NCBI GenBank assembly: GCA_023150275.1
Contig: JAKLLG010000025.1
Location: 1 to 41,177 of the forward strand
Length of the DNA stretch: 41,177 nucleotides
Origin: Rhodocyclaceae bacterium
GTDB lineage: Bacteria > Pseudomonadota > Gammaproteobacteria > Burkholderiales > Rhodocyclaceae
Direction of reading: 5' to 3'
Shown here piece by piece: positions 1 through 8,736 of this stretch. Numbering within the stretch: position 1 is the first letter of the stretch; each line of letters opens with the position of its first letter. A model generated the notes under the pieces. That model was given only the letters and a program-made list of their open reading frames with translations. It was not told the DNA's origin and searched no databases. Made by a program: the position numbers and the translations under genes.

Positions 1-127
1 TGACGTTGCAGATTTCAAGTTTCCTTGAAAACTTACTTCTATCGTGCGAGCACTTCAATTTAATCGCAATGTCGGCACAAAACCGACTTCACAACCAAAC
101 CAAGTACCCACACCTATCGGTTGTCTG

Positions 128-170
128 GTTTTTAAAGAGCTTAAAAATCAAGAACTTGTCTTTGATTTTT
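128..170 (-). promoter_or_regulatory. rRNA antitermination boxB-boxA
   Basis: A hairpin with a 9-bp stem (170-162 with 151-143) and a 10-nt loop is followed by minus-strand GCTCTTTAAAAA (140-129), a good match to the boxA consensus TGCTCTTTAACA. This order, boxB then boxA before 16S, is the Nus-dependent antitermination signal of rRNA operons. Confidence 0.75.
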
Positions 171-197
171 TGTTTCGCGTCAGCGGCGAAGCTGCGC

Positions 198-225
198 ATT
201 ATACAGGGGCCAGATACTGCGTCAA
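198..225 (-). promoter_or_regulatory. rRNA promoter P2 (proximal)
   Basis: On the minus strand the -35 is TTGACG (225-220), the spacer is 16 bp and the -10 is TATAAT (203-198), followed by a GCGC discriminator. The A/T tracts at 227-252 immediately upstream look like an UP element. The spacing and the TGTATAATGCGC core are the same as in P1, so this is a tandem pair. Confidence 0.85.
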
Positions 226-331
226 CTCTTTTTCGAAAAACTTTCAAAAAATCGTCTTGGCCCTGCAAAACAAACAATAACCCATTGATTCTGTTGGTTT
301 TGCTTCGCTGCGCGAGCAACGAAAGACGCGC

Positions 332-359
332 ATTATACAGACCAATCGAAGCTGGTCAA
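332..359 (-). promoter_or_regulatory. rRNA promoter P1 (distal)
   Basis: On the minus strand the -35 is TTGACC (359-354), the spacer is 16 bp and the -10 is TATAAT (337-332). A GCGCG discriminator follows directly, which is typical of stringently controlled rRNA promoters. An A/T-rich run at 367-380 upstream of the -35 could act as an UP element. Confidence 0.85.
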
Positions 360-378
360 CACCCGTTGAAAAAAATAT

Positions 379-1581
379 TCAGTGAAGCGTAATACGGGCA
401 AATTTGCGCTTGCCGACTTGGACGACAAACGCCGGCCCCGGAGCAAGCTGAAGGTTCTTGTCCTCTACCCTGGCGCCGTCAATCCGGACACCGCCCTGCT
501 CTATCATGCGCATTGCCTCTGAAGTGCTGGCAGTAAGCCCGGACTGCTTGAGGACCTGCACAATACCCATAGTCGCAACGCCACCCAGAGCAATCGCTGC
601 TTCAGCAACATCATCCGGAATCGCGCCTTGACGGAAGCGCGCCTCAAAGTCGGCAAGTGCATCAACCGCAGCCGATTGGCCGTGAAATCGCGCAACGATC
701 TCTTGCGCCAGCATCACCTTGATATCGCGAGGATTGCGTCCATCCGCGACTTCCTTGCGCATTCTGCCTATTTCTTCAATGGCCCGGAACGAAAGCAGGT
801 CGAAATAACGCCACATCAGTTCGTCCGATACCGACATGAGCTTGCCAAAAATCTCGCGCGGCGGCTCGTTGATGCCAACATAGTTGCCGAGCGACTTGGA
901 CATCTTGTTAACGCCATCAAGTCCTTCAAGCAGGGGCATCATCAGCACGCACTGTGGCGGCTGGCCGTAGTGCTTCTGCAATTCCCGCCCCACCAGGAGA
1001 TTGAATTTCTGGTCAGTTCCGCCGAGTTCGATGTCGGCCCGCATTGCTACGGAGTCATAGCCTTGGCAGAGCGGATAGAGGAACTCGTGGATCGCGATCG
1101 GTTGATTTGCGGCATACCGCTTGGCGAAATCATCGCGCTCGAGCATGCGAGCCACCGTGTGCAGGGCCGCAAGTTTGATCATTCCAGCCGCGCCGATCGG
1201 CTCGAACCAGGTTGAATTGAAACAGATCTCGGTCTTCTCTGGATCCAGAATCTTGAACACCTGCTCCTGATAGGTCCTGGCATTGTCGAGGATCTGCTCG
1301 CGCGTGAGCGGCGGCCGTGTCGCATTCTTCCCGGTCGGATCACCAATCATTCCGGTGAAGTCGCCGATCAGGAACATCACGTGATGCCCGAGTTCCTGGA
1401 AGTGACGCAGCTTGTTGATCAGCACAGTGTGCCCGAGATGGAGATCAGGCGCCGTCGGATCGAAACCTGCCTTGATCCGTAGCGGACGGCCGGACTTGAG
1501 ACGATCGACCAGTTCGCTTTCGACCAGCAGTTCATCGGAACCGCGTTTGATCAGATCAAGATTCTCTTCCACAACACCCAT
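379..1581 (-). CDS. tyrS: tyrosyl-tRNA synthetase
   Basis: Charges tRNA-Tyr with tyrosine in the cytosol. The 400-residue protein has the class I signatures HLGH (residues 48-51) and KMSKS (226-230), and an S4 RNA-binding domain at the C-terminus (about 335-400, with GGVRIDG). The length and motif spelling fit the TyrRS2/TyrZ-like bacterial subgroup. I chose the ATG at 1581. A GTG two codons upstream (1587) is an alternative, and neither has a strong ribosome binding site. The gene is divergent from the M23 peptidase gene and points into the rRNA operon promoters, a common neighbourhood in Betaproteobacteria. Confidence 0.97.
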   Translation of the reverse strand: MGVVEENLDLIKRGSDELLVESELVDRLKSGRPLRIKAGFDPTAPDLHLGHTVLINKLRHFQELGHHVMFLIGDFTGMIGDPTGKNATRPPLTREQILDNARTYQEQVFKILDPEKTEICFNSTWFEPIGAAGMIKLAALHTVARMLERDDFAKRYAANQPIAIHEFLYPLCQGYDSVAMRADIELGGTDQKFNLLVGRELQKHYGQPPQCVLMMPLLEGLDGVNKMSKSLGNYVGINEPPREIFGKLMSVSDELMWRYFDLLSFRAIEEIGRMRKEVADGRNPRDIKVMLAQEIVARFHGQSAAVDALADFEARFRQGAIPDDVAEAAIALGGVATMGIVQVLKQSGLTASTSEAMRMIEQGGVRIDGARVEDKNLQLAPGPAFVVQVGKRKFARITLH

Positions 1582-1664
1582 GTTCACACCACGCTAAAAC
1601 GGTCGGCGCCACATCTACCGAGAATTTGTTACACTGCGGCGATATTTTTGTTGCCATCTGCCCA

Positions 1665-2996
1665 GTGACGGATAAAAAGAGCCGCATTCTAGCGCAATCG
1701 CACCTCCTGATCGACAGCCTCGTCCGTCGGCACAGGTACGCTTTGGGATTCGCCGCAGTTTCGACGCTAAGCGTGGTCACTGCATTCGCGGTTGCGCCGC
1801 AAGGCTCCTCGACCGCGATCACTTTGCAGACGGTCGTCGAACAACTTCCTGTCCGCGACGCGAAGATTATCGCGGCTGAGCAGCATTCGTTTCTTCGTGA
1901 AGAGCGCGTCCAGCGTGGTGATACGCTGGCCAGTCTGGCGACCCGCTTGGGCATCGATGATCGCGAAGCGCTCGACTTCCTCCGCACAAACACTGTTGCG
2001 CAAACCATCGCACGCCAGCTGCGTCCTGGTAAACCGGTGACAGCGCGAACAGGCGAGAGGGGCGAACTGATTGCATTCTTTTTTCCCGTTTCGGGAAAGG
2101 ATGCACTGATTGTCATCAAGCGCGAGCAGGGCAAATTATCGGCCAGCGAGCAGGCTCAGGTACTTGAGCCGAGAATCGAAATGCGCTCGGGAGAGATTCG
2201 CTACAGCCTGTTTGGAGCGACCGACGACGCGGAGATTCCTGACGGAATCGCCACGCAACTCGCGGAGATCTTCAGTGGCGATATCGACTTTCACCGCGAT
2301 CTGCGCAAGGGAGATCGCTTCAGCATCGTTTATGAAATGCTGCATCATCGAGGCCAGGCGATCAGGAGCGGACGCATACTCGCGGCGGAATTCACGAACG
2401 ACAAAAAAACCTACCAAGCGTATTGGCACGCAACCGAAGGCGGCAAGGGCGGATACTACACCGCCGATGGCAAGAGCCTGAGAAAGGCGTTTCTGCGTTC
2501 ACCGCTCGAATTCTCGCGGGTCACCTCCGGCTTCACCAGCAACCGTTTCCACCCGGTATTGCAGACCTGGCGCGCGCACAAGGGCGTCGATTACGGTGCG
2601 CCAATCGGGACGCGGGTTCGCGCGGTTGCCGACGGCATTGTCGAGTTTGCGGGAAAACAAGGGGGCTACGGCAATCTGATCGTCCTCAAGCATCAAAGCG
2701 CTTATTCGACGGCCTATGGGCATTTGAACGGATATGCCCCAGGGATTCGCAAGGGCACACGTATTGTGCAGGGCGACACCATCGGTTATGTCGGACAAAC
2801 CGGACTAGCGTCGGGTCCGCACCTGCACTACGAATTCCGCATCCGCGAGCAGCAGGTCAACCCGCTTTCGGTCACGCTGCCGACAACACTTCCGCTGGAA
2901 CCGTCGCAACTTCCCCGTTTCAAATCTGCAATTCAGCCGCTGGCCGAGCAGGTCAAATTGGCGAAAGAATTCTCCGGACAGGGCAGCTTCCACTGA
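1665..2996 (+). CDS. M23 family cell-wall metallopeptidase (MepM/Csd3-like)
   Basis: Predicted periplasmic, membrane-anchored peptidoglycan endopeptidase. One transmembrane segment follows a short basic N-terminus (about residues 25-45). A LysM/OapA-like domain follows (around RGDTLASLATRLGI), then a Csd3-type middle domain, then a LytM/M23 domain in which the zinc ligands are visible: H305 and D309 (HKGVD) and H386/H388 (HLHYE). The start is uncertain. I took the in-frame GTG at 1665, which gives a plausible cytoplasmic tail of about 20 residues; a TTG at 1626 would add 13 residues, and neither has a clear Shine-Dalgarno. It is divergent from tyrS. In many relatives anmK lies between this gene and erpA, but here it is missing. 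Confidence 0.93.
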   Translation: MTDKKSRILAQSHLLIDSLVRRHRYALGFAAVSTLSVVTAFAVAPQGSSTAITLQTVVEQLPVRDAKIIAAEQHSFLREERVQRGDTLASLATRLGIDDREALDFLRTNTVAQTIARQLRPGKPVTARTGERGELIAFFFPVSGKDALIVIKREQGKLSASEQAQVLEPRIEMRSGEIRYSLFGATDDAEIPDGIATQLAEIFSGDIDFHRDLRKGDRFSIVYEMLHHRGQAIRSGRILAAEFTNDKKTYQAYWHATEGGKGGYYTADGKSLRKAFLRSPLEFSRVTSGFTSNRFHPVLQTWRAHKGVDYGAPIGTRVRAVADGIVEFAGKQGGYGNLIVLKHQSAYSTAYGHLNGYAPGIRKGTRIVQGDTIGYVGQTGLASGPHLHYEFRIREQQVNPLSVTLPTTLPLEPSQLPRFKSAIQPLAEQVKLAKEFSGQGSFH

Positions 2997-3013
2997 AACC
3001 GGCCGTATACAAG

Positions 3014-3049
3014 AAAGAAGGGCGGTCGCTGGAGACCGCCCTTCTTTTT
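3014..3049. terminator. intrinsic terminator between convergent M23 peptidase and erpA genes
   Basis: A perfect 14-bp stem (3014-3027 with 3034-3047) with a 6-nt loop, ending in a T run on the plus strand and flanked by A residues that give a T run on the minus strand. It can serve both convergent transcripts. Confidence 0.9.
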
Positions 3050-3087
3050 GCCCCCGAGATAACGGGGGCCGTCCTGATTAGATCGCG

Positions 3088-3438
3088 TCAGACTGCAAAG
3101 GACGAACCGCAACCGCAGGTAGAGGCAGCGTTCGGGTTTTTGATCACGAACTGCGAACCCTCCAGACCTTCCGAATAGTCGATCTCTGCGCCGACAAGGT
3201 ATTGGTAGCTCATTGGATCGACGAGCAGGGTTACGCCATTCTTACTCAGAACGGTATCGTCATCCGCCGCGGCTTCGTCAAAGGTAAAGCCGTACTGAAA
3301 GCCCGAGCAACCACCACCGGTCACAAACACGCGCAGCTTGAGCTCAGGGTTCCCTTCTTCCTCGATCAACTCCTTTACCTTGTTCGCGGCAGAATCGGTG
3401 AAGACGAAGGGAGAAGGCATTTCGGTTGCGGCGTTCAT
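3088..3438 (-). CDS. erpA: iron-sulfur cluster insertion protein ErpA
   Basis: A-type carrier that delivers Fe-S clusters to apo-enzymes, including the isoprenoid pathway enzymes IspG and IspH in well-studied relatives. The 116-residue protein has the three family cysteines: C44 ([10 protein letters not shown]) and C108/C110 (STCGCGSSF near the C-terminus). The [15 protein letters not shown] segment is typical of ErpA rather than IscA. It is last in a minus-strand series with the bactofilin, DUF6776 and argC genes. Confidence 0.95.
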   Translation of the reverse strand: MNAATEMPSPFVFTDSAANKVKELIEEEGNPELKLRVFVTGGGCSGFQYGFTFDEAAADDDTVLSKNGVTLLVDPMSYQYLVGAEIDYSEGLEGSQFVIKNPNAASTCGCGSSFAV

Positions 3439-3478
3439 GATGACTCCTGAGAAAACGATGGCTACTGTTAGTTACTGA

Positions 3479-3886
3479 TTAACTGGCACTTGACGCCAGC
3501 TTCAACTCGACGGTTCGCGCATTTGTCTGGTGAATCAAACGCCCTTGCACGACGGCGCCCTGTTGCATTTCCAACCGGTGGTATTCAACATCCCCTGTGA
3601 CCCTCGCGCTCGGCTGAAGTTCCAGCGATTCAGTCGCGCTGACAGGACCAACCACAGTGCCGTTGATAACGACATGCGCGACATCAATCTGCCCCTCGAT
3701 ACGCGCCTGCTCGCTAATCACCAGCGTGCTGTCACCATTTTTGTCGGCAGAAACGTTACCCTTGATCTCACCGTCGACGCGAAGTCCGCCGGTAAAGGAA
3801 ACATTTCCCTCGATGCGGGTACCAGCGCCGATCAGGCTGTCAATTCTGGTTTGCGGCTTGCCGCCCTGCTGCTTTTTGCCAAACAT
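3479..3886 (-). CDS. bactofilin family protein (polymer-forming cytoskeletal)
   Basis: Bactofilins self-assemble into filaments at the membrane and scaffold cell-wall enzymes, often M23 peptidases. The 135-residue protein has a short basic, glutamine-rich N-terminus, then a beta-helical DUF583 core of repeated hydrophobic turns (about residues 18-120, e.g. GNVSFTGGLRVDGEIKGNV). The start is the ATG at 3886, preceded at good spacing by a strong GGAGG. It lies 13 bp downstream of the DUF6776 gene and 40 bp upstream of erpA, so it is probably co-transcribed. The M23 peptidase encoded 0.5 kb away is a natural candidate partner, but that link is inference. Confidence 0.92.
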   Translation of the reverse strand: MFGKKQQGGKPQTRIDSLIGAGTRIEGNVSFTGGLRVDGEIKGNVSADKNGDSTLVISEQARIEGQIDVAHVVINGTVVGPVSATESLELQPSARVTGDVEYHRLEMQQGAVVQGRLIHQTNARTVELKLASSAS

Positions 3887-3899
3887 GTTACCTCCCTTG

Positions 3900-4658
3900 C
3901 TAGAGGTTGATCGTCTGCGTTGCGCGTATGGAGCCGTTCTGTACGATACGCGCTTCAACGCTCACGAGCACAGTATCAGCCGGCACCGGCAATAATCCCT
4001 CGGCGCGCTGAAAGTGCTTGACATCCAGTCGAAACCGATCGCTACTGCCATTCAGGGGATGCGAAATCATAGCATCTTTGCCGCCCTGCCGCACCTTGAG
4101 CACGAAGATCAGCTCGCCCTTGAAATCGCGCTGAGATTTGCTGGCGTTATGAACAACCAGCAGGCGAAAACGATACGGTCCGTTATCGCCTTCGCGCTCA
4201 ACCCGTAGACGGCTGATCTTCACACTTGCATCGCCGGCACCAGTATTCTCCGGCAGCAATCCTTCGAAAAAAGACAGATCCTGCTTTAGCGCAGCATTGT
4301 CTCGCTCCAGCGAACGCACTTGCTCCGCAAGCCTTTCCTGCGCCGCGCGTTCGATCTTGACACTGGTGTCGGCAGCGGCAGCCGCCGTCTTTGCGCCAGC
4401 GAGCTCGGCCGTCAACAGACGGACGTTCTCCCGCAACTCCTCGATTACCTTGGCGCTGTTCGAGCTATCGAAACCGGCGATACTGCGTCCTGCATCATAG
4501 ACCCAGCGCCCCAGCGCAAGCGATACAGACAGCAAGGCCACGATTGCCAGTGCGCGCCAGTACCAGGGAATATGGGTACGAACCGCAACCCGCGGCGCGC
4601 TGATGCCAAAGCGCTGCCGCAACCGCTTGAGCTTTACGGCAGCACCGGAAGTTGCCAT
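3900..4658 (-). CDS. DUF6776 membrane protein with coiled coil
   Basis: The function is not established. The 252-residue protein has a basic cytoplasmic N-terminus, one transmembrane helix (about 33-50), then a heptad-like region rich in E, A, L and R (about 65-130) predicted as a periplasmic coiled coil. The C-terminus is a beta-rich domain (about 140-250, [23 protein letters not shown]). Its start overlaps the end of argC by 25 bp, and the bactofilin gene follows after 13 bp. The context suggests a small membrane/cell-shape unit embedded behind argC. The family name is given from recognition of the architecture. Confidence 0.8.
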   Translation of the reverse strand: MATSGAAVKLKRLRQRFGISAPRVAVRTHIPWYWRALAIVALLSVSLALGRWVYDAGRSIAGFDSSNSAKVIEELRENVRLLTAELAGAKTAAAAADTSVKIERAAQERLAEQVRSLERDNAALKQDLSFFEGLLPENTGAGDASVKISRLRVEREGDNGPYRFRLLVVHNASKSQRDFKGELIFVLKVRQGGKDAMISHPLNGSSDRFRLDVKHFQRAEGLLPVPADTVLVSVEARIVQNGSIRATQTINL

Positions 4659-5662
4659 AGCCCGGTCTTTTCATCGCGGTCGAACATGATGTTCATGTTC
4701 TGGACGGCCTGCCCAGCCGCACCTTTGACGAGATTATCAATGACCGACAGAACGACTAGGGTGTCCCCTCCCTGAGGACGATGAACGGCGATCCGGCACA
4801 TGTTCGACGCACGCACCGAGCGGGTTTCCGGATGCGACTTCGCGGGCAGCACGTCGACGAAGCACTCGCTGGCATAACGCTCCTCGAACAAGGCCTGAAA
4901 ATCGATTTCACGTTCGATTCTTGCATAGAGCGTCGCATGAATGCCACGAATCAGCGGTGTCAGATGAGGAACGAAGGTCAGTCCAACCGGCTTGCTGGCC
5001 ATTGAGGTCAAACCCTGCCGGATCTCAGGTAGATGGCGATGCCCCGCGACACCATAGGCCTTGAAGTTATCCCCCGCTTCCGAGAACAGGATATGGGTCT
5101 CGGCCTTACGCCCTGCTCCGGACACACCGGATTTTGCATCGGCGATCAAATGTCCGGTTTCAACCGCCCCGCTTTCCAGCAAAGGCATTAAACCAAGCTG
5201 CACGGCTGTCGGATAGCATCCGGGGTTGGCGACCAGTTGCGCGCCGCGAATCGTGTCGCGGTTGAGTTCCGGTAATCCATAAACTGCCTTGGCAACCCAG
5301 TCCGGGCAAGCGTGCTGCATGCCGTACCAGCGCTCCCACTCGGCAACGTCGCGAATGCGAAAATCCGCTGCGAGGTCGATCACACGAACCCCCGCAGCTA
5401 GTAGCGCAGGCGCCTGTTGCATTGCAATGCCGTTCGGCGTCGCGAAGAAGACAACATCGCACGCAGCAAGGTTCGCTTTGGCGGGATCTTCGAATTTCAG
5501 GTCAACATGGCCACGCAGGCTCGGAAACATATCCGAAACCGCCATTCCCGCCTCGCCGCGCGACGTAATTGCCGTCAGTTCGGCATCCGGATGTTGCGCC
5601 AGTAGACGCAGCAACTCGACCCCGGTATACCCGGTTCCGCCGACAATACCTATCTTGATCAT
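4634..5662 (-). CDS. argC: N-acetyl-gamma-glutamyl-phosphate reductase
   Basis: Third step of arginine biosynthesis: NADPH-dependent reduction of N-acetylglutamyl-phosphate to the semialdehyde. The 342-residue protein has the N-terminal Rossmann motif GGTGYTG (8-14) and the catalytic cysteine C149 in NPGCYPTA. Conserved SGVSGAGRK and HRHLPEI segments follow. Length and motifs are normal for the long bacterial type. The start ATG at 5662 has a GGAGAA ribosome binding site. argB, the preceding step, is also in this window (38.8 kb) but far away. Confidence 0.97.
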   Translation of the reverse strand: MIKIGIVGGTGYTGVELLRLLAQHPDAELTAITSRGEAGMAVSDMFPSLRGHVDLKFEDPAKANLAACDVVFFATPNGIAMQQAPALLAAGVRVIDLAADFRIRDVAEWERWYGMQHACPDWVAKAVYGLPELNRDTIRGAQLVANPGCYPTAVQLGLMPLLESGAVETGHLIADAKSGVSGAGRKAETHILFSEAGDNFKAYGVAGHRHLPEIRQGLTSMASKPVGLTFVPHLTPLIRGIHATLYARIEREIDFQALFEERYASECFVDVLPAKSHPETRSVRASNMCRIAVHRPQGGDTLVVLSVIDNLVKGAAGQAVQNMNIMFDRDEKTGLWQLPVLP

Positions 5663-5714
5663 CTTGCAGTTCTCCCGATTGCGAGCCGCAATGATAAACG
5701 CAGCCCCGGCAAAA

Positions 5715-5739
5715 ACAAAAAGCCGCCCGGAGGCGGCTT
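5715..5739 (-). terminator. terminator after rplM-rpsI
   Basis: An 8-bp GC-rich stem (5739-5732 with 5727-5720) with loop CGGA/TCCG, followed on the minus strand by TTTTTG TTTT. It ends the ribosomal protein operon just upstream of argC. Confidence 0.88.
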
Positions 5740-5760
5740 CGAAAAACAGCGCAGATACAC

Positions 5761-6153
5761 TCAGCGCTTCGAGAACTGCTTGCGACGACGCGCCTTGTGC
5801 AGACCGACTTTCTTACGCTCGACTTCACGAGCATCGCGGGTGACAAAGCCTGCTTTCGACAGTGCCGGCTTCAATGCCGCATCGTATTCGATCAGCGCGC
5901 GCGTAATTCCGTGACGCACCGCACCAGCCTGCCCCGATTCACCACCACCATCAACATTGACCAGAATGTCGAAGGTGTTCAGATGCTCGACCAGTTCGAG
6001 TGGCTGACGAACCACCATGCGGCCAGTCTCGCGGGAAAAGAAAACGTCGATCGGCTTGCCATTCACGACGATTGCACCGTTGCCACGCTTCATGAATACG
6101 CGGGCGACAGCGCTCTTGCGACGACCGGTCCCGTAAAAATAGTTTTCAGCCAT
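5761..6153 (-). CDS. rpsI: 30S ribosomal protein S9 (uS9)
   Basis: Small-subunit ribosomal protein whose C-terminal tail contacts tRNA in the P site. The 130-residue protein starts [19 protein letters not shown], carries the conserved GGG-SGQAGA loop and ends in the characteristic basic tail [18 protein letters not shown] start at the ATG at 6153; the GTG one codon earlier is less likely. A GAGAGG ribosome binding site precedes it. It lies 11 bp after rplM, the usual operon. Confidence 0.98.
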   Translation of the reverse strand: MAENYFYGTGRRKSAVARVFMKRGNGAIVVNGKPIDVFFSRETGRMVVRQPLELVEHLNTFDILVNVDGGGESGQAGAVRHGITRALIEYDAALKPALSKAGFVTRDAREVERKKVGLHKARRRKQFSKR

Positions 6154-6164
6154 CACTCAACCTC

Positions 6165-6593
6165 TCAGATTTCCAGAACTTTCGGCTGCTGCGCGGTGTG
6201 CGGATGCGCGTTGCCGGCATAGCACTTCATTTTCTTCAGCATCGCGTAACCCAGCGGCCCCTTCGGCAGCATTCCCTTGACGGCATTTTCGAGTACGCGC
6301 GACGGGAAGCGCTGCTGCAGCTTGGTAAAGTTCGTTTCGTAAATACCGCCCGGATAGCCCGAGTGGCGGAAGTATTTCTTGTCTTCGGCCTTGTTGCCGG
6401 TGACCTTGACCTTGTCCACGTTAACGACAACGATGAAATCACCGGTGTCGACGTGCGGCGTGTAGATCGCCTTGTGCTTGCCACGCAGACGGCGGGCAAT
6501 TTCGGTAGCGAGGCGGCCGAGCACCTTGTCTGTGGCATCTACCACAAACCACTCGCGCGTCACCTCATGTGGCTTGGCGGAAAATGTCTTCAT
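6165..6593 (-). CDS. rplM: 50S ribosomal protein L13 (uL13)
   Basis: Early-assembling large-subunit protein. The 142-residue sequence has the family's N-terminal [18 protein letters not shown], the [20 protein letters not shown] core and the C-terminal [14 protein letters not shown]. It is the first gene of the rplM-rpsI operon, with a sigma-70 promoter about 70 bp upstream. Confidence 0.98.
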   Translation of the reverse strand: MKTFSAKPHEVTREWFVVDATDKVLGRLATEIARRLRGKHKAIYTPHVDTGDFIVVVNVDKVKVTGNKAEDKKYFRHSGYPGGIYETNFTKLQQRFPSRVLENAVKGMLPKGPLGYAMLKKMKCYAGNAHPHTAQQPKVLEI

Positions 6594-6635
6594 TGGCGCC
6601 CTCTTGAACGAGCCTTGATTAACGGAAAGCCGCGC

Positions 6636-6665
6636 ATTCTATGCGAAGTCAGCAATAGCTGTCAA
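6636..6665 (-). promoter_or_regulatory. sigma-70 promoter of rplM-rpsI
   Basis: On the minus strand the -35 is TTGACA (6665-6660, perfect), the spacer is 18 bp and the -10 is TAGAAT (6641-6636). The -10 lies 42 bp upstream of the rplM ATG. Confidence 0.8.
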
Positions 6666-6683
6666 ACGCGATGTTGCGCACGC

Positions 6684-6712
6684 AAAAAAAACGCGACTCA
6701 CGGGGAGTCGCG
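6684..6712 (-). terminator. intrinsic terminator of the candidate small RNA
   Basis: A perfect 8-bp stem CGCGACTC/GAGTCGCG (6712-6705 with 6699-6692) with a 5-nt loop, followed by eight T residues on the minus strand (6691-6684). It lies just upstream of the rplM promoter and insulates it. Confidence 0.92.
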
Positions 6713-6795
6713 CTAAATCCACACCAAAGGAGGAGGGTGGAGGAGACAACTGAAGAAGCTTCAGCCGATTCGCCATCAACTGAAACATCAGACTG
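6684..6795 (-). ncRNA. candidate small RNA with repeated anti-Shine-Dalgarno motifs
   Basis: A self-contained minus-strand transcription unit in a gene-free gap. A promoter (TTGCGA, 17 bp, GATAAT) places the start near 6795, and a strong intrinsic terminator ends it at 6684, giving about 110 nt. Within it lies a short hairpin (CTGAAG-CTT-CTTCAG, around 6751-6765), then a pyrimidine-rich single-stranded stretch (about 6724-6746) with three CTCC repeats complementary to GGAGG ribosome binding sites, then the terminator stem. No convincing reading frame with a ribosome binding site is present. The architecture is that of a trans-acting riboregulator. Identity with any named RNA family could not be checked. 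Confidence 0.6.
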
Positions 6796-6800
6796 AGTGC

Positions 6801-6829
6801 ATTATCAAACATCGGGCGCCGAATCGCAA
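6801..6829 (-). promoter_or_regulatory. promoter of the candidate small RNA
   Basis: On the minus strand the -35 is TTGCGA (6829-6824), the spacer is 17 bp and the -10 is GATAAT (6806-6801). No coding sequence follows before the terminator. Confidence 0.6.
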
Positions 6830-7078
6830 GTGTTTTTGTGCAATGCCGCATATCGAGCTCTATACATCCATTCATTCAGTTAATTTTATTTGTTAGTTAT
6901 ATAAATCAATAATTTAATATTTCTATATAAAACTACTTGCACAATAATGAACGTTTTAGCACGTATCTTCAGAGGAAAAATGCAAGAAACATGCTGCATC
7001 GCAACATTGCCGTTTGTTTTAACGCGAAGAGGCGCACCGTAGAATTGCGCCCTTTTCCCTAACTCCAAGAGGAAGACC
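6830..7078. other. AT-rich intergenic region
   Basis: Between the small-RNA promoter and the OsmC gene the sequence becomes strikingly AT-rich (about 6880-6960) in an otherwise GC-rich neighbourhood. A possible -10 (TAGAAT at 7040-7045) and a purine-rich ribosome binding site before 7079 belong to the OsmC gene. I see no gene here. Confidence 0.5.
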
Positions 7079-7501
7079 ATGGAATGCAAGATCAGCTGGG
7101 CCGGCGAGGGGGTATCGTTCACTGCGGAAACCGGCAGCAAGCACCGGATAGTGATGGATGGCGCCCCCGACGCCGGCGGCCAGAACCTTGGTGCAAGGCC
7201 GATGGAACTGCTCTTGGCCGGCACCGGCGGCTGTACCGCCTTCGATGTGGTGACGATCCTGAAGAAAGGCCGTCACGACGTACACGGCTGTGAAATCGAT
7301 GTGTCCGCCGAGCGCGCCGCAAGCGATCCGAAGGTATTCACGAAGATCCACTTCCACTTCCGGGTTAGCGGAAAGAATCTGCGCCGTGAGGTCGTTACGC
7401 GGGCAATCGAGCTATCGAAGGAAAAATACTGCTCGGCGTCGATCATGCTGGGCAAGACCGCGGAGATCACTCACGACATGGAGATTCTCGAATCCGAGTG
7501 A
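7079..7501 (+). CDS. OsmC/YhfA family protein
   Basis: Small dimeric protein of the OsmC superfamily, which includes organic hydroperoxide reductases. The 140-residue protein has the two conserved cysteines at C52 (GTGGCTAFDVV) and C118 (KEKYCSAS). The spacing and the KYCSAS motif fit the YhfA-like subgroup, whose physiological role is less clear than that of OsmC or Ohr. The ATG at 7079 follows AAGAGGAAG. It is convergent with coq7, with only 11 bp between the stop codons. Confidence 0.9.
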   Translation: MECKISWAGEGVSFTAETGSKHRIVMDGAPDAGGQNLGARPMELLLAGTGGCTAFDVVTILKKGRHDVHGCEIDVSAERAASDPKVFTKIHFHFRVSGKNLRREVVTRAIELSKEKYCSASIMLGKTAEITHDMEILESE

Positions 7502-7512
7502 AGATGCCGACG

Positions 7513-8133
7513 CTAAAGGTAATAGGCCGTTGTTGTCATCACGCGCGCAGCGGCCCTCATCGCCAGGCGGGCGGGCCGGGGCAGCGCTGCAGCCCCCAAA
7601 GACTCTGCCATGGCGGCGTGCGCTGATTCGTCGGTTCGCATCTGATCCAACACCGCGCGCGACGGCTCGTCACCAACGGGCAGCATGTCCAGATGACGAT
7701 CAAGGTGGGCCTCTACCTGACGTTCCGTTTCGGCCAGAAACCCGAGATTCCAGCGATCGCCGAGAAGACCGGCAGCGCTGCCGAGCGCCAGCGCGCCGGC
7801 GTACCAAAGCGGATTGAGCACGCTTTTCCTGCCACCCAGCGCCTCGATTCGCGATGCGGTCCAGGCGAGATGATCCAACTCCTCGGCAGCAGCACCTGCC
7901 AGACGCTGTCTCAGTTCAGGGTTGCGAGACGTGAGCGACTGCCCCTGATAAAGGGCCTGCGCACAAATCTCACCGACATGATTGACGCGCATCAGCGCCG
8001 CCGCATGGCGTCGCTCGGCATTACTGAGAGAGGAATCGGGAAACCCTTCCCCTGGCATCGGGCGAGCAGATGGAGCCCTCCCACACACCGTGCGCAAGCC
8101 TCTGTCGAAACCGACGATCAGCGAGTCAAGCAC
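7513..8133 (-). CDS. coq7: 2-polyprenyl-3-methyl-6-methoxy-1,4-benzoquinone monooxygenase (Coq7)
   Basis: Diiron hydroxylase for a late ring hydroxylation of ubiquinone biosynthesis, acting at the inner membrane. The 206-residue protein has the family's carboxylate/histidine ligands in NHVGEI (E55), EELDH (E85, H88), the ETERQVEAH helix and TDESAH (E169, H172). The start is a GTG at 8133, six bases after the stop of the CNP1-like gene, so translation is probably coupled in an rppH - CNP1-like - coq7 operon. Confidence 0.95.
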   Translation of the reverse strand: MLDSLIVGFDRGLRTVCGRAPSARPMPGEGFPDSSLSNAERRHAAALMRVNHVGEICAQALYQGQSLTSRNPELRQRLAGAAAEELDHLAWTASRIEALGGRKSVLNPLWYAGALALGSAAGLLGDRWNLGFLAETERQVEAHLDRHLDMLPVGDEPSRAVLDQMRTDESAHAAMAESLGAAALPRPARLAMRAAARVMTTTAYYL

Positions 8134-8139
8134 GACAGC

Positions 8140-8736
8140 CTACTGACGGGAAGCAGAGGAGGGATTGCCGTAACGAAGCGCCCGCCTTGCGGCTTCAGTG
8201 TCCATCACCGTGCCCCCGGTGGAGCAAAAATAATCACGGTACAGCGCAGCATGATGGCGGTTGATGTTTCCGCCTTCGATTCTCACCCACGCATTGCTGC
8301 GTGCTTTAGACCATGATCCGTCGACGCGGCCGAAAGCGTAAATACGCCGCTCTGCAGTCTTGCAGCGCATCCCCTCGAAACTCACATTGCGGGCGCCCGC
8401 AGGGCTGACAACTACCATCGTGTAGCGGATTACATCGTCGCTGCCGTAGGCCAGCGAAGCGTCATCTACATAGAATCGATTCTGGGTGAGCTGGTCAACC
8501 TCGATCGGCAGCAGATTCGCCTCCTGCGGCGGGGCCGGAAGTGCGGCCTCAACCTCCTGCCAAGGGCGCTCATCAAACGTAAGACCTTCGTTCTTGCGCT
8601 CCAGCAGAAGTTCGTAATCGGCGGGCCCCTTGGCAAACCCCGGCGACACCATGCCTGAACAGAAAAGGAAGGCGGCAAAATGGATCGCCGCGCTGCACCA
8701 GGAAGGTTTGTTTTTGCTAAGTGCCGGCATCTTCAT
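8140..8736 (-). CDS. CNP1-like family protein (secreted)
   Basis: The function is unknown; the sequence resembles the CNP1-like family described from Neisseria and relatives. The 198-residue protein has an N-terminal signal peptide (hydrophobic stretch about 14-35, ending near GFAKG). The mature domain has conserved [19 protein letters not shown] and [11 protein letters not shown] segments with two cysteines that could form a disulfide. It overlaps the end of rppH by 20 bp. An alternative ATG lies two codons in. Confidence 0.85.
   Translation of the reverse strand: MKMPALSKNKPSWCSAAIHFAAFLFCSGMVSPGFAKGPADYELLLERKNEGLTFDERPWQEVEAALPAPPQEANLLPIEVDQLTQNRFYVDDASLAYGSDDVIRYTMVVVSPAGARNVSFEGMRCKTAERRIYAFGRVDGSWSKARSNAWVRIEGGNINRHHAALYRDYFCSTGGTVMDTEAARRALRYGNPSSASRQ

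Larger units (their letters stand above)
1..370 (-). promoter_or_regulatory. rRNA operon promoter and leader region (16S gene lies left of the window)
   Basis: This gene-free stretch reads as the upstream region of a 16S rRNA gene on the minus strand. Going leftward it holds two near-consensus sigma-70 promoters, a boxB-like hairpin, a boxA sequence (minus strand GCTCTTTAAA at 131-140) and the conserved betaproteobacterial leader text after boxA (GATAGGTGTGGGTACTTGG, minus strand, around 101-119). A short inverted repeat near 13-33 (TTCAAG/CTTGAA type) could belong to the RNase III processing stem. The mature 16S sequence is not in the window. tyrS ends at 379 in the same orientation and I see no terminator between it and the rRNA promoters. 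Confidence 0.85.

Noticed and set aside
6639..6875. Possible 78-codon peptide over the candidate small RNA
   Set aside because: The frame starts upstream of the predicted promoter and runs through the terminator and the rplM promoter; no ribosome binding site.
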